NCBI GenBank assembly: GCA_934249215.1
Contig: CAKQKN010000078.1
Span: 1 to 29,736, forward strand
Direction: 5' to 3'
Length of the DNA: 29,736 nucleotides
Source of the DNA: an uncultured Clostridia bacterium
GTDB taxonomy: Bacteria; Bacillota; Clostridia; Christensenellales; Borkfalkiaceae
Part shown: positions 1-8,624 of the stretch, one piece after another
Layout of the letters: every line of letters begins with the position of its first letter
Position numbering within the stretch: position 1 is the stretch's first letter
Made by a program: the position numbers and the translations under genes
The notes under the pieces: generated by a model
The model's input: only the letters and a program-made list of their open reading frames with translations
Databases searched by the model: none
Told to the model about the DNA's origin: nothing

Positions 1-1
1 C

Positions 2-3000
2 GCCGCTTGTACAAAAAACGACGATTCGTCCTCGAGCAGTTCGAGCAGCAGCGAAGTAAAAACGTATCCCACCGATACGCAATTACTTGCGAACGGCGAC
101 TTCGAATTCAGAACCTTCGGCAAAGAAAAAGGTTCCGACTACCCCGTCCGCAGCTCGATCAACTGGGATATCAGAAGCGATTCGATAGGTTCGTCCTCGG
201 CTCCGTCCAACACGACTTACCCGTCAGGTATCATCGATACGAAAGACGAAGTGTATAACGAGATCCAGAACGTTCCCGAAGTTAACCCTCGCACCCCCGA
301 ATATTATAAACTCGTCGACAGTTCGGCGATGTATTCGATGGACGATTTCGAAGCGGAAAAGGACAACGAGGACAAGCTCCCCATGTCGGGAACGAAAATC
401 CTTATGATCCACAACCAGACGTCGACTTCCGGCGAAGGTACCGCGCGTAAAGCGACTTCCGATTCGTTCACGATCGCAAGAAACGAGTTCGCCGAGCTTT
501 CCGTCTGGATCAAGACCGTCGACATCACCTCGATGTTCCCCGAAAAAGTTGCCGGCAAGGACTTCGGAGCGTACGTTGCTCTGCAACCCACCGTTTCTTC
601 CTCGACCAGTCCGCTTATCCTTAAAAACGTAAGCACGAACGGCAACTGGGAAAAATATACGATTTATCTCAACTCTTCCGACTTCTCGACTTCCTCTTTC
701 AAACTGGTTCTCGGGCTCGGATTCGGTTCCTCTTACGTTGCCGACGAGTTCGTTCAGGGTTACGCTTTCTTCGATAACGCGTACCTCAAAAAACTGACGC
801 TCAAGGAATATAACGAAGCGGTTGCCGCTACCGACGTCGGCAAAGTTGCGCTTTATAAAGAAAACGGCGGTCTTTACGAAGAAGTCGAAGCCGAAACTCT
901 CGTCAGGACGCAGGAAGGCGTTTCGTTCAAGACCAACCTCAAGGAAGGCGAAAAAGCCCCCTATGAAGGCGAGTCTGACGAAGCAAAAGCAAAGGAACGC
1001 TATACCGAAGTCAAATATTCGCTCGACCTTACGAGAGCAAGCCTTTTGACCAACCTCGGCGATAACCTGCTCCCCTCTTCCCTTACCGCGGTCAAGAACG
1101 GAAGCAAAGCCGACGGCGAAGCCAAGGTTGACACGCTCGCAAACGCATACGCCGCTTGCGGAATCCAGGACACGACCGAAAAGACGAACAAGCTTCCCGG
1201 AGCAGCCGACTCGACGAAAGCGCTTTATTTCAACTTTGACAAAGCAACGTCCTATACGTTCTCGACCGACTCGTTCACGCTGTTGCCGAACACTTTCGTT
1301 AAGATTACGTTCTGGGCAAAGATCGAGATTTCGACCAACCCGATGCACAACAAGAACGCGTTCACCGCGACCTTGAAAGACCTCGGCGACGGTTCGCTTA
1401 CCGGCTCCGATATCGCGTCCACGAAGATCATCGACAACGAATATACGAACGATTATGAAAACGAGGACTACGGCAATTGGAGACAATACGTACTTTTCGT
1501 TTCGAACACCATCGACGACACGACGAGAGAGTTTAAACTCGAGTTCAGGTTCGGACCGGACGCCGACACGATCAAGTCCAACCCCAACCTTTCCGATTGG
1601 GACTATGCGAGAGGATACGCCGTAATAGCCGATTTCGAAGGCTATTATTTGAGCGAAAACGATTACTCGATCGCCGACACCTCTTCCTATACTTACGCAA
1701 AGAAAATCGCCCTTTCCGCGGATCTTCCCAACGGAGCGGACGACGACAATACCGAGAAAGACAGCTACACCTTCTCTTATTCGGAAAGCGAAGCGGCTAA
1801 CCTCGCGGCGACCGGAAAGACCTCGACCGTAAACGGTTATCAGCTCGTCAGAGCGAACACCACTCCCGTCGGCGGTTCGGTCACCGATCCGTCGCAGTTC
1901 TACGGCTACGCAACCGACGAAGTCGACGGCGGTCTTACGAAGAACGTTCCCGCCGGACTCCGTCCTTTCGGAACGAACACCGGACTTCTTTCGATGTTCA
2001 TCTCCGCGACGGACAGCACGGCTTTCGGATTCGTAGGAAAATCCGCTACCCTCGCTTCTAACACGACGACGCTTATTTCCGTTGACGTTTACGCGACGAA
2101 CGGCGCGATTGCGAACTTCTATCTCACCAACCCCGACGCGCTCGACAAGTTCACCGTTCTTTCGATGGCGCCGAAAAAATGCACCTTTAATAAAGACGAT
2201 CTGTCCTATGAATTCGGCGATCCCGAGTTCGTCAAGGAATTCAACAAGACGCTCATCGGCAACAACGGAAAAGTCGGCTGGTACACCCTCTCGCTTCTCG
2301 TCACGACCGGAAACGAATCGATTTCTTACAGACCCGAATTCTGGCTCGGTTCGCGCGACGGCAAAACGACTTCGAACGGCGCGGTTTACTTCGATAACTA
2401 CACCGTGACAACCGTCAACGAAGCGGAAAAGAAAGCGGAACTCGAAAATATGGGCGCAACGTTCGGCGAGAAGCAGGAATACACCCGCATCCCGACCGTC
2501 ATCAAGACCAACGACAAAGACACCTACACCGAATATAAGCCGACGAACGTTTTCGGAGTTTACAGTTTCTCTAACTTCGAAACCGAAACCGACGACAAAA
2601 AGCTTAAATCGCTCGATATCTCTTACTTCAACTTCACCACGATCGACGTCAAACACGAAATCGACAAGAGAACGGATTCTTCCGACTCGTCCGACAGCAG
2701 CAGCTCCTCGTCGAGTAGCGAAACGACCAACGACGGCACGTCCTTTAACTGGGCGTTACAGCTTACGTCGATAATCATCGCGGCAGTCCTCATCGTTCTC
2801 CTTGTCGTCGTATTCGTCAAGATGCTGGTTGACAAATCGAAATCCAAGAAGTCCAAAGCGGTCGAATACTACAGCCGCGACTCGAGAGAAATCGCCAACG
2901 CGAAAGCGGAAGCGAAGAGGCTCGCAGCCGAAAAGAAGGCAGCGGAAGAAACAGAAGAAGACCCCGAGGAATACGATTACGACAACCCCGAGATAAACAA

Positions 3001-3133
3001 TAACGACAAACTCGCAGACACAACCGAGGAAGCACCTGTCGAAGAAACTTCCGCAGAGGAAACGACCGAAGACACCGCATCCGAAGATAAGCCCGAGAGC
3101 GACGATTCCGGCGACGGAACGGACGGCGAATAA
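2..3133 (+). CDS. Surface lipoprotein with CBM-like domains and C-terminal TM (5' truncated)
   Basis: The reading frame is open from the left edge, so the true start lies outside the window and the GTG at 251 is internal. The visible protein (1043 aa) begins Ala-Ala-Cys, which reads as the end of a lipobox with the lipidated Cys at visible residue 3. A run of nine serines (residues 9-17) follows as a linker, then an NGDFEF motif (31-36) typical of CBM4/9-like beta-sandwich modules. Three related blocks can be seen, each with a 'W..y.l' strand, a fibre-like hydrophobic stretch and an ending resembling 'G.a.fDny'. A second Ser/Asp-rich linker precedes a transmembrane helix encoded near 2749-2820, a Lys-rich stop-transfer segment and an acidic Glu/Asp/Thr tail. 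Binding of glycans at the cell surface is inferred from fold resemblance; the ligand is unknown. A lipid anchor plus a C-terminal helix is unusual. Confidence 0.8.
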   Translation, partial: AACTKNDDSSSSSSSSSEVKTYPTDTQLLANGDFEFRTFGKEKGSDYPVRSSINWDIRSDSIGSSSAPSNTTYPSGIIDTKDEVYNEIQNVPEVNPRTPEYYKLVDSSAMYSMDDFEAEKDNEDKLPMSGTKILMIHNQTSTSGEGTARKATSDSFTIARNEFAELSVWIKTVDITSMFPEKVAGKDFGAYVALQPTVSSSTSPLILKNVSTNGNWEKYTIYLNSSDFSTSSFKLVLGLGFGSSYVADEFVQGYAFFDNAYLKKLTLKEYNEAVAATDVGKVALYKENGGLYEEVEAETLVRTQEGVSFKTNLKEGEKAPYEGESDEAKAKERYTEVKYSLDLTRASLLTNLGDNLLPSSLTAVKNGSKADGEAKVDTLANAYAACGIQDTTEKTNKLPGAADSTKALYFNFDKATSYTFSTDSFTLLPNTFVKITFWAKIEISTNPMHNKNAFTATLKDLGDGSLTGSDIASTKIIDNEYTNDYENEDYGNWRQYVLFVSNTIDDTTREFKLEFRFGPDADTIKSNPNLSDWDYARGYAVIADFEGYYLSENDYSIADTSSYTYAKKIALSADLPNGADDDNTEKDSYTFSYSESEAANLAATGKTSTVNGYQLVRANTTPVGGSVTDPSQFYGYATDEVDGGLTKNVPAGLRPFGTNTGLLSMFISATDSTAFGFVGKSATLASNTTTLISVDVYATNGAIANFYLTNPDALDKFTVLSMAPKKCTFNKDDLSYEFGDPEFVKEFNKTLIGNNGKVGWYTLSLLVTTGNESISYRPEFWLGSRDGKTTSNGAVYFDNYTVTTVNEAEKKAELENMGATFGEKQEYTRIPTVIKTNDKDTYTEYKPTNVFGVYSFSNFETETDDKKLKSLDISYFNFTTIDVKHEIDKRTDSSDSSDSSSSSSSSETTNDGTSFNWALQLTSIIIAAVLIVLLVVVFVKMLVDKSKSKKSKAVEYYSRDSREIANAKAEAKRLAAEKKAAEETEEDPEEYDYDNPEINNNDKLADTTEEAPVEETSAEETTEDTASEDKPESDDSGDGTDGE

Positions 3134-3161
3134 TCGCTCGGTTTTTAAAAACTCAAACTAA

Positions 3162-3188
3162 GAACTCCCCTTTCGGGGAGTTCTTTTT
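3162..3188 (+). terminator. Rho-independent terminator of the lipoprotein gene
   Basis: A perfect 9-bp stem (GAACTCCCC / GGGGAGTTC) with a TTTC loop is followed by five T. It starts 28 bases after the TAA stop of the lipoprotein gene. Confidence 0.93.
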
Positions 3189-3277
3189 ACGCGTTTTTGT
3201 ATAATCGTGATCCTGAGATGGGCTTATTTGCTCGGCGATTCTTCAGTCATTCCAAGCGTTACACCCAACCTTTTCCC

Positions 3278-3334
3278 GTCATCCTGAGCCTTGCTTTTTT
3301 ATTCGGCTTCCGAAGGATCCGGGCACAACGTGCC
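3278..3334. repeat. Palindromic intergenic repeat, inverted partner of the tandem units
   Basis: GTCATCCTGAGC (3278-3289) is the near reverse complement of GCTCGGGATGAC in the downstream tandem units. GAAGGATCCGGG (3312-3323) is likewise the inverse of their CCCGGATCCCTC. A small hairpin GGCAC-AAC-GTGCC (3322-3334) sits at the end. A degenerate piece, GTGATCCTGAGA, occurs near 3208-3219. The two arms could pair with the tandem units as a long cruciform. No coding function is apparent; the short ORFs here are repeat sequence. Confidence 0.6.
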
Positions 3335-3365
3335 GCACTCGTAACACAATCTAACTTTAAAAATT

Positions 3366-3523
3366 GCGGGGCTTACGCCCCCGGATCCCTCGTCGGTCGG
3401 TTAAGCGGCTTAGCTCGGGATGACGAGAGGTGTGTGTGCGGGGCTTACGCCCCCGGATCCCTCGTCGGTCGGTCAAGCGGGTTAGCTCGGGATGACGAGA
3501 GGTGTATGTGCGGGGCTTACGCC
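3366..3523 (+). repeat. 72-bp tandem repeat, two copies plus a 14-base partial third
   Basis: Units are 3366-3437 and 3438-3509, differing at three positions by direct comparison, and a third copy starts at 3510 and diverges after 14 bases. Each unit carries internal CTCGTC / GACGAG inverted arms (3389-3394 and 3422-3427 in unit one). The repeats fill most of the gene-free stretch between two convergent genes (3189-3600). They are adjacent with no spacers, so this is not a CRISPR array. Confidence 0.85.
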
Positions 3524-3537
3524 GCATAAAAAAGTGC

Positions 3538-3577
3538 AAAAAAGCCGTCGGGGTGCAAAAACGCAACTCCCGACAGC
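3538..3577 (-). terminator. Rho-independent terminator of the ABC transporter operon
   Basis: Read on the minus strand, GCTGTCGGG pairs with CCCGACGGC (9 bp, one G-U) around a 16-base loop, followed by six T. It lies 24 bases after the stop of the permease gene. Confidence 0.85.
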
Positions 3578-3600
3578 CGTAAATACCGCTTTCCGGTTGA

Positions 3601-4407
3601 TTATTCGAGATTTAACTTATGTCCGAGTCTGTTGATCACGATAGCATACGAGCCGACGGCAAGACCTGAAACGCACAATATCGCAAGCCAGATGGTCACT
3701 TGCGCAAACGCGACTCCGTCCATACGCCCGACGACGAACGCCAGTTGCATATAAACGGCGAAGAGAATGCTGAGCGCAGTTTCGATCAGGAAGCCGACGA
3801 GAAAATAGCAGACGACCGCGCCGACCACGCGGTTTTTGAACGCCTGCCCGAGCGAAACCGCGAGATAGCCCTCGGAAATCGCAAAAAAGACGAGCGCGGC
3901 AAAGCCGATCAGGATTTCTATCGTATATAGCCACCAGAGCGGACGGCTGAAAATATTTTTCAGCAGCACCCCTATATGCTCGATAATTTCGAAACCGCTG
4001 TGCGCCTGACTTATGAGCGTCGCGACAAAACACACGACGATAGTCATCAGAAAAAAGCAGACGGTCGTCAGCATTTTGCAAAAGACGTGTTCGCTCGGTT
4101 TCGTCGGCGTGCAGAGGGTGAAATATCCCTCGCTCGAATATAGATTACGGTAAAAGCGAATCGCCGAGATTATGAAGCAGAAAACGACCGAAACCACTTC
4201 AGAAAAGGACAAAAGCGCAATGACGGACACGTTGCCGGCCATAAAGATTGCCTTGAGAAAAGACGATTTTTCGATCGCGTCAGCCAAAAGATCGGTCATA
4301 ATTCCGCTTAAACAGCAGACGACCCCGAGCCCGAAAACGACTATCCATGCGATAAGCATTTTGCAAAGCATCCAGCGAAATTCATATTTGAACAGTTTTT
4401 TCAGCAT
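3601..4407 (-). CDS. ABC transporter permease subunit (ABC-2 type)
   Basis: The 268-aa protein has a short basic N-terminus (MLKKLFKYEFRW) and about six hydrophobic segments, the pattern of ABC-2 family exporter permeases that pair with a separate ATPase of the YtrB class. The start ATG (4407-4405) overlaps the last codons of the ATPase gene by 7 bases, and GGGAGGAA is placed just upstream, so the two are translationally coupled. A clear terminator follows. The substrate cannot be read from sequence; related clostridial exporters move lipids, bacteriocins or antibiotics out of the membrane. No GntR-type regulator gene, commonly found beside such pairs, is present here. Confidence 0.85.
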   Translation of the reverse strand: MLKKLFKYEFRWMLCKMLIAWIVVFGLGVVCCLSGIMTDLLADAIEKSSFLKAIFMAGNVSVIALLSFSEVVSVVFCFIISAIRFYRNLYSSEGYFTLCTPTKPSEHVFCKMLTTVCFFLMTIVVCFVATLISQAHSGFEIIEHIGVLLKNIFSRPLWWLYTIEILIGFAALVFFAISEGYLAVSLGQAFKNRVVGAVVCYFLVGFLIETALSILFAVYMQLAFVVGRMDGVAFAQVTIWLAILCVSGLAVGSYAIVINRLGHKLNLE

Positions 4408-5096
4408 CTGAATTCCTCCCTGAAAAGCGCGTCTATCGACTGCCCCGTCTGCTGTCTTACGACGTCCGCGTCGCCCGCGAGAACGATCTCGCCGTCGGCA
4501 ATGAACACCACGTCGGTAAGAACCTTTTCGACGTCTGCGATGAGATGAGTGGAAAGTACGATCGAAGAATGCGGCGAATAGTTCGCGAGAACCGTCGAGA
4601 TGACGTAATCGCGCGCGGCGGGATCGACGCCCGCAATCGGCTCGTCGAGAAGATACAGTTTTGCGTTGCGGCTCATCGTTACGATCAGCGCGAGTTTTTC
4701 CTTGTTGCCCTTCGACAGCGTTTTGATCGTCAACTTTTCGTCGATGCCGAGCCTCCCGATCATTTCTTTCGCCTTATGCTCGTCGAAATCGTCGAAAAAG
4801 TCCTTGGTATAAACGAGAAAAGACTCGATCGTCATGCCCTCGCACAAAAAGTTTTTGTCCGGCAGATAGGCGACGAGTTTTTTCGTGTCCGTTCCGATCG
4901 GCGTGTCGCAAACGCGCGCTTCGCCCTTTTCGGGCGTCAAAAGTCCCGCAAGACACTTTAAAAGCGTCGTTTTTCCGCTTCCGTTCGGACCGAGAAGCCC
5001 GAGGATTCGCCCCTCTCCAAGGCTGTAAGTGACGTCCTTAAGCGCCTCTTTGTTCTTATAGCGCTTGCAAAGTCCGTCTATCGTGAGTATATCCAT
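4401..5096 (-). CDS. ABC transporter ATP-binding protein
   Basis: This 231-aa nucleotide-binding subunit has all expected motifs: Walker A GPNGSGKTT (36-44), signature LSKGN (127-131), Walker B LYLLDEP (147-153) and the switch histidine in STHL (H184). LSKGN in place of LSGGQ is typical of the YtrB/BcrA-like exporter ATPases. A near-perfect AAGGAGGTG ribosome binding site lies at 5101-5109 upstream of the ATG. It energises the overlapping permease encoded downstream. The 58-base gap to the aroB stop codon upstream shows no convincing promoter, so read-through from aroB is possible. Confidence 0.93.
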   Translation of the reverse strand: MDILTIDGLCKRYKNKEALKDVTYSLGEGRILGLLGPNGSGKTTLLKCLAGLLTPEKGEARVCDTPIGTDTKKLVAYLPDKNFLCEGMTIESFLVYTKDFFDDFDEHKAKEMIGRLGIDEKLTIKTLSKGNKEKLALIVTMSRNAKLYLLDEPIAGVDPAARDYVISTVLANYSPHSSIVLSTHLIADVEKVLTDVVFIADGEIVLAGDADVVRQQTGQSIDALFREEFRC

Positions 5097-5154
5097 TTAC
5101 ACACCTCCTTGATAATATGCGATAAAAAAATCATAATTGCGGCAACTTAACGCA

Positions 5155-6198
5155 TTAAAGCCGTTTTATAGTTTCGGTCAGCCGCGATTCGGTTAAATAT
5201 TCTTTTTTTACGCCGCTTTCCGTCGGAAAAACGAAACAGATTCGCCCGTCCGAGTTCTTTTTGTCGCTTTTCATAAACCGAACGAGCGACAAAAGATGCG
5301 TTTTCGGCAAAAACTCTCTTTTCCCGAGATATTTTTCGTAAAGCGCGCCGAACCTTGCGTACTCGCCGTCAGAAACGATTCCGCAAGCGTTTGCGATCCG
5401 CATTTCTTCATTAAGTCCGAGCGCGACGGCGGTCGAATGATCCGTTGCGTAGCCGCTTTCGGCTTCGATCGCATGCGCGACGGTATGCCCCGCGTTGAGC
5501 GCACGCCTTTCGCCGAAGTCGAACTCGTCCTCCGCAACAAACCGCCCTTTTATTATAAGGCATTTTTCGATAATGTCAAGCAGGCTTTCGGAAAAAGATT
5601 CGTTCGGCAACTCCGTCAGATATTTTCCGAACTTTCCGTCGAGCAATGCGTACTTGACGATTTCCGATTTTCCCGCGTCGATAAGTCCTTGCGGCAAGTT
5701 TTTCATAAGGCTTCCGACGATAATCGCTTTTTTCGGGTGATGAAACGTTCCCCAAAAATTTTTTCTGCCGCCGAAATCGACCGCGGTTTTTCCGCCGATG
5801 CACGCGTCGACCGCGCAAAGAAGAGTCGTCGGCACGTTATAATAGTCCAGCCCGCGCTTATATACGCTCGCGACGAATCCGCCGAGATCGCAGACCGTTC
5901 CGCCTCCGAGATTGACGATTACGTCCGTCCTCGAAAAACCGAGTTCGTCGAGTTCGATCGAAAGTTTTGCGGCGTTTTCGACGGTTTTGCAGTTTTCGCC
6001 GTCGCCGACGGGAACGAAAAACACGTTTCCGCCTGCTTTTTTGAGCGCGGCTTTGATTTCGCCGGCGTCGCTTTCGGGTAGGTTTTCGCTCGCAAAGATC
6101 GCGATTTTCTTTCCCGAAAAATCGCCCGCGAAGGCGCGAAGATCGGAAAAATCGTCCGTAAACGATACTTCCGTGAACTTATTCTCAATCGTTTTCAT
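5155..6198 (-). CDS. aroB: 3-dehydroquinate synthase
   Basis: AroB converts DAHP to 3-dehydroquinate, the second step of the shikimate pathway, in the cytoplasm with NAD and a divalent metal. The 347-aa protein has the family hallmarks: GGGTVCDLGGF (98-108), VPTTLLCAVDACIGGKTAVD (122-141), E179 in SEIVK, and ALNAGHTVAHAIE (233-245) with H238, then H254. E179, H238 and H254 match the three metal ligands. The usual HGEAVA after the last ligand reads HSTAVA here, a mild departure. The start overlaps the end of the gtrA-like gene by 14 bases, pointing to coupling. No other shikimate gene is in the window. Other sugar-phosphate cyclases (such as DOI synthase) are related, but AroB is the best fit. 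Confidence 0.9.
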   Translation of the reverse strand: MKTIENKFTEVSFTDDFSDLRAFAGDFSGKKIAIFASENLPESDAGEIKAALKKAGGNVFFVPVGDGENCKTVENAAKLSIELDELGFSRTDVIVNLGGGTVCDLGGFVASVYKRGLDYYNVPTTLLCAVDACIGGKTAVDFGGRKNFWGTFHHPKKAIIVGSLMKNLPQGLIDAGKSEIVKYALLDGKFGKYLTELPNESFSESLLDIIEKCLIIKGRFVAEDEFDFGERRALNAGHTVAHAIEAESGYATDHSTAVALGLNEEMRIANACGIVSDGEYARFGALYEKYLGKREFLPKTHLLSLVRFMKSDKKNSDGRICFVFPTESGVKKEYLTESRLTETIKRL

Positions 6199-6664
6199 CG
6201 CCGATTTCCTCGCTTTTCTGCGTTTTTTCCTTGCCTTTCCGCGAAAAAATTATAAACTTCGAAAATAGATAGTTCACGATTATCACGACGACGTTCACGC
6301 CGATCTTGCAAATCCAGAATTCGCAGTTCCACAAATCGACGAGCAGATACATGGCAAGCACGTTAAGAACGATCGCGCCGACGCGCAGTGCGTAAAAAAG
6401 CACTATTTCGCGGAGCAGGCTTTTGAAGTTTTCCGTCTTGCTGCGGAAAACGAAAAGTTTATTGGTCACGTAGGCGAACGTTATCGCGATCGCTTCCGAG
6501 ATCACGTTCGAAAGGACGGTGTAGCCCTCGCCGAAAACGAAATAATACAGCGCTGAGGACACGCCCCAACTGATGAGCGTCGTGAGAACGCCGAAAAACA
6601 AATATGCGATCTGTTCGCGATATTCGGTCAATATCCGCTTGATAAATCCGATAAGTTTATTCAT
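6185..6664 (-). CDS. GtrA-like family membrane protein
   Basis: The 159-aa protein has four predicted transmembrane helices with the GtrA/DPMS pattern: YLFFGVLTTLISW near the N-terminus, ATFAYV-type helix two ending in NKLFVFRSK, and a final NYLFSKFIIF. GtrA proteins are thought to move polyprenyl-linked sugars across the membrane for envelope glycosylation; that role is family knowledge, and no glycosyltransferase gene is next to it here. The ribosome binding site is GGGGGAA. Its stop codon lies inside the start of aroB. A terminator at 6713-6748 separates it from the upstream gene, leaving under 50 bases for a promoter, none of which is obvious. Confidence 0.88.
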   Translation of the reverse strand: MNKLIGFIKRILTEYREQIAYLFFGVLTTLISWGVSSALYYFVFGEGYTVLSNVISEAIAITFAYVTNKLFVFRSKTENFKSLLREIVLFYALRVGAIVLNVLAMYLLVDLWNCEFWICKIGVNVVVIIVNYLFSKFIIFSRKGKEKTQKSEEIGDEND

Positions 6665-6712
6665 ATTTTCCCCCGAACAACTTTAAAGCCGCACGGTTTA
6701 AGCCGTTTTGCG

Positions 6713-6748
6713 AAAAAAATCGACGGGCAGAAATTCATACCCGTCGAT
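6713..6748 (-). terminator. Rho-independent terminator of the 6766-8415 gene
   Basis: On the minus strand ATCGACGGG pairs with CCCGTCGAT (9 bp) around a 12-base loop and is followed by six or more T. It lies just after the TGA stop of the secreted protein gene. Confidence 0.9.
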
Positions 6749-6765
6749 AAACTATTTACATTTTG

Positions 6766-8415
6766 TCAGCCTTTGCTCTTGGGCGTAACGTCGCCGTCGG
6801 CGCCTGCTTCCTTGGGCTTAATGCAGATAACGACGATGAGTCCGATGAAAGACAGAACGGCGATTCCGAGGAACACGACGGACAGAGTGTTGTTCTTGAG
6901 GAACATACCCCAGTCGCGAACGTATTTAACTCTGTTGAATTCGTTATTGCCGTTGATCGCGTAGGTGCAGAACGCGGTGTCGCCCCATTCGTTTCCGACT
7001 TCGCAGACTACGTAATAATAACCCTTTGCCGCAACGTTGAAATATCTCGTCGAGGTGTCGAACGCGAACGCTTTCACTTCGGTAACGTCGTAAACGCCGC
7101 TGTTCTTCGAGGAGTTCTTTTCGTTGTAAGTCTTGCCGTCGGCGGCGGCGATCAGAGCGGTCGCGTAATCTCTCTGCCAGTCGGCGGAACCATTGCTGAG
7201 GTTCTTGTCGGAGAAATACAGACGATATTTCGTCGTCTTGTCGCCCGCGGCGGTTATCGTGATAAGATTGTCGACGCTCTTGTAAGTAAGGTTATAATAA
7301 GCGTTGGGAACGTCGCCTTCGTCTTCGACGCTATAGTCGATACTTGAAACGTTGTCGTAAGCGAAAGTGAAGATCGGGCAAACGAACTGCTCGGAACCTT
7401 CGTTCATTTCGTAAAGTTCTTCGACGGTCACGCCGTTATATTTACCCGATTCGATTTCCTCCGCGGTCAGCGCGAGATCGACGGTCTTACGAACGTATTT
7501 AACTTCGTCGTCGGAATCGTAATATTTGATCACGCCCGCTTCGACCTTGCTGTCGGACGGCAGATCGACTGTTATGGAACTCTTTCCGAAACGATCGGCA
7601 AAAGTCATAAAGTAAGAATATTTACCGATGTTCGACAGTTCGATTTCCTTGGTCGTCGTTCTCTTGCTGAAAGAACTCGAGGTCGGAGTCGTATAGAACA
7701 AAGTCTGGTCGAGATCGGCATAGTCGAAATAGTCGACTTTCAGAAGATCGCGCAGTTCGGGAATGCGAAGATCGTCGCCGAACTTGACTTCTTTTGCCGC
7801 AGCCGCGAGTTTTTCAACGTAACCCTTATAGGATCTGTTATAATATTCGATGGTGAAACTGAGCGAAGCGTCGCTGCTCGAAACGGTTTCGAATTTGACG
7901 ACGGCAAATTCCTTTTCGGATTTATCCTCGGCATCGCTGCTCTTCGGCGTGCGGTAAAGCGTCGCCTTATATTTGCCTGCCGTTTTGAAAACGATCGAAG
8001 ACCCCGAACCTTTTTTGAGAACGTAGTTGACGCCGCTCTTTTCGGTTTCGACTTTCAGTTTGGTGCCGGAGTAATCTTTCTGCGCCTTTTCGGTAAGATC
8101 CGCGCGGTTTTCATCGGTAACGTCCTCACCCGTTATGGTCTTGATCTGTTCGTCGGTAAAGACGGGCGCGTAAGAGAAAGTATAAGAATAAGCGTCCAAA
8201 TCGACGTCCACGGGCTGCGTTCCGTCGACAAGACGAGAGAACACGTACGTGCTCTTATACGATCTGTACCCCTCGATAAAAGCCGAGTCGGACGTATATT
8301 CCGTAACGGCTGGCGAGCCCTCGTCCGCTTTTACGGCGGCGGGCGCTAAAAACGAAAAAGTCGCCAATATCGCAACTATTGCGGTAAAGAATGCGGTAAT
8401 TTTTCTCATTTTCAT
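6766..8415 (-). CDS. Secreted protein of unknown function with C-terminal membrane anchor
   Basis: The 549-aa product has a clear signal peptide (MKMRKITAFF, a hydrophobic stretch to FLAPAAVKA, cleavage expected near residue 30) and one C-terminal helix (around VVFLGIAVLSFIGLIVVICI), then a short tail with basic and acidic residues. The exported middle is rich in Tyr, Ser, Asp and beta-type strands and may contain Ig-like repeats; I do not recognise a family. I chose ATG 8415 because GGAG stands nine bases upstream; a TTG at 8430 would overlap that site. It is a single-gene unit with its own sigma-A promoter (8503-8531) and terminator. The topology resembles the left-edge lipoprotein, though with a standard signal peptide rather than a visible lipobox. 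Confidence 0.75.
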   Translation of the reverse strand: MKMRKITAFFTAIVAILATFSFLAPAAVKADEGSPAVTEYTSDSAFIEGYRSYKSTYVFSRLVDGTQPVDVDLDAYSYTFSYAPVFTDEQIKTITGEDVTDENRADLTEKAQKDYSGTKLKVETEKSGVNYVLKKGSGSSIVFKTAGKYKATLYRTPKSSDAEDKSEKEFAVVKFETVSSSDASLSFTIEYYNRSYKGYVEKLAAAAKEVKFGDDLRIPELRDLLKVDYFDYADLDQTLFYTTPTSSSFSKRTTTKEIELSNIGKYSYFMTFADRFGKSSITVDLPSDSKVEAGVIKYYDSDDEVKYVRKTVDLALTAEEIESGKYNGVTVEELYEMNEGSEQFVCPIFTFAYDNVSSIDYSVEDEGDVPNAYYNLTYKSVDNLITITAAGDKTTKYRLYFSDKNLSNGSADWQRDYATALIAAADGKTYNEKNSSKNSGVYDVTEVKAFAFDTSTRYFNVAAKGYYYVVCEVGNEWGDTAFCTYAINGNNEFNRVKYVRDWGMFLKNNTLSVVFLGIAVLSFIGLIVVICIKPKEAGADGDVTPKSKG

Positions 8416-8502
8416 AAAGTAAAACTCCAAATTAGGTTAGCGGGCGAAGCAAAAATTCCCTTCGGCTTACTCTGCCACGCATAATCTTTCATAATATCTA
8501 TT

Positions 8503-8531
8503 ATTTTACACAAAGCTTTCGCCTTTGTCAA
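8503..8531 (-). promoter_or_regulatory. Sigma-A promoter for the secreted protein gene
   Basis: On the minus strand a perfect TTGACA (8531-8526) is followed by a 17-base spacer and TAAAAT (8508-8503). It lies about 90 bases upstream of the ATG at 8415. Confidence 0.9.
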
Positions 8532-8592
8532 ACGAATATAACGAAAAACGGAAAATGTTCTTATATATCGTCGTATATATTAACCGAATATA

Positions 8593-8613
8593 GCGGATTT
8601 TCAAATAATCCGC
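8593..8613 (-). terminator. Hairpin downstream of the small OadG-like gene, weak terminator candidate
   Basis: GCGGATT and AATCCGC form a 7-bp stem with a 7-base loop, 11 bases after the stop at 8625. There is no proper T run after it on the minus strand, so termination here is uncertain. Confidence 0.35.
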
Positions 8614-8624
8614 ACTTTTACGTC

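Noticed and set aside
251..253. GTG at 251 as the start of the lipoprotein
   Set aside because: The frame stays open to the left edge and encodes a lipobox-like end, a serine linker and an NGDFEF motif upstream.
224..2656. Long minus-strand frame of 810 codons opposite the lipoprotein
   Set aside because: It mirrors the plus-strand gene; its product is Arg/Val/Phe-rich without recognisable domains, and the plus frame has a lipobox, repeats, a TM helix and a terminator.
3366..3523. CRISPR array
   Set aside because: The units are directly adjacent 72-bp tandems with no unique spacers and no cas genes nearby.
3197..3566. Short frames on both strands in the repeat region
   Set aside because: They are made of the tandem and palindromic repeats and lack ribosome binding sites.
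5097..5154. Promoter between aroB and the ABC ATPase gene
   Set aside because: Only poor matches to -35 and -10 boxes could be aligned; a TTGCCG at the right distance has no matching -10.
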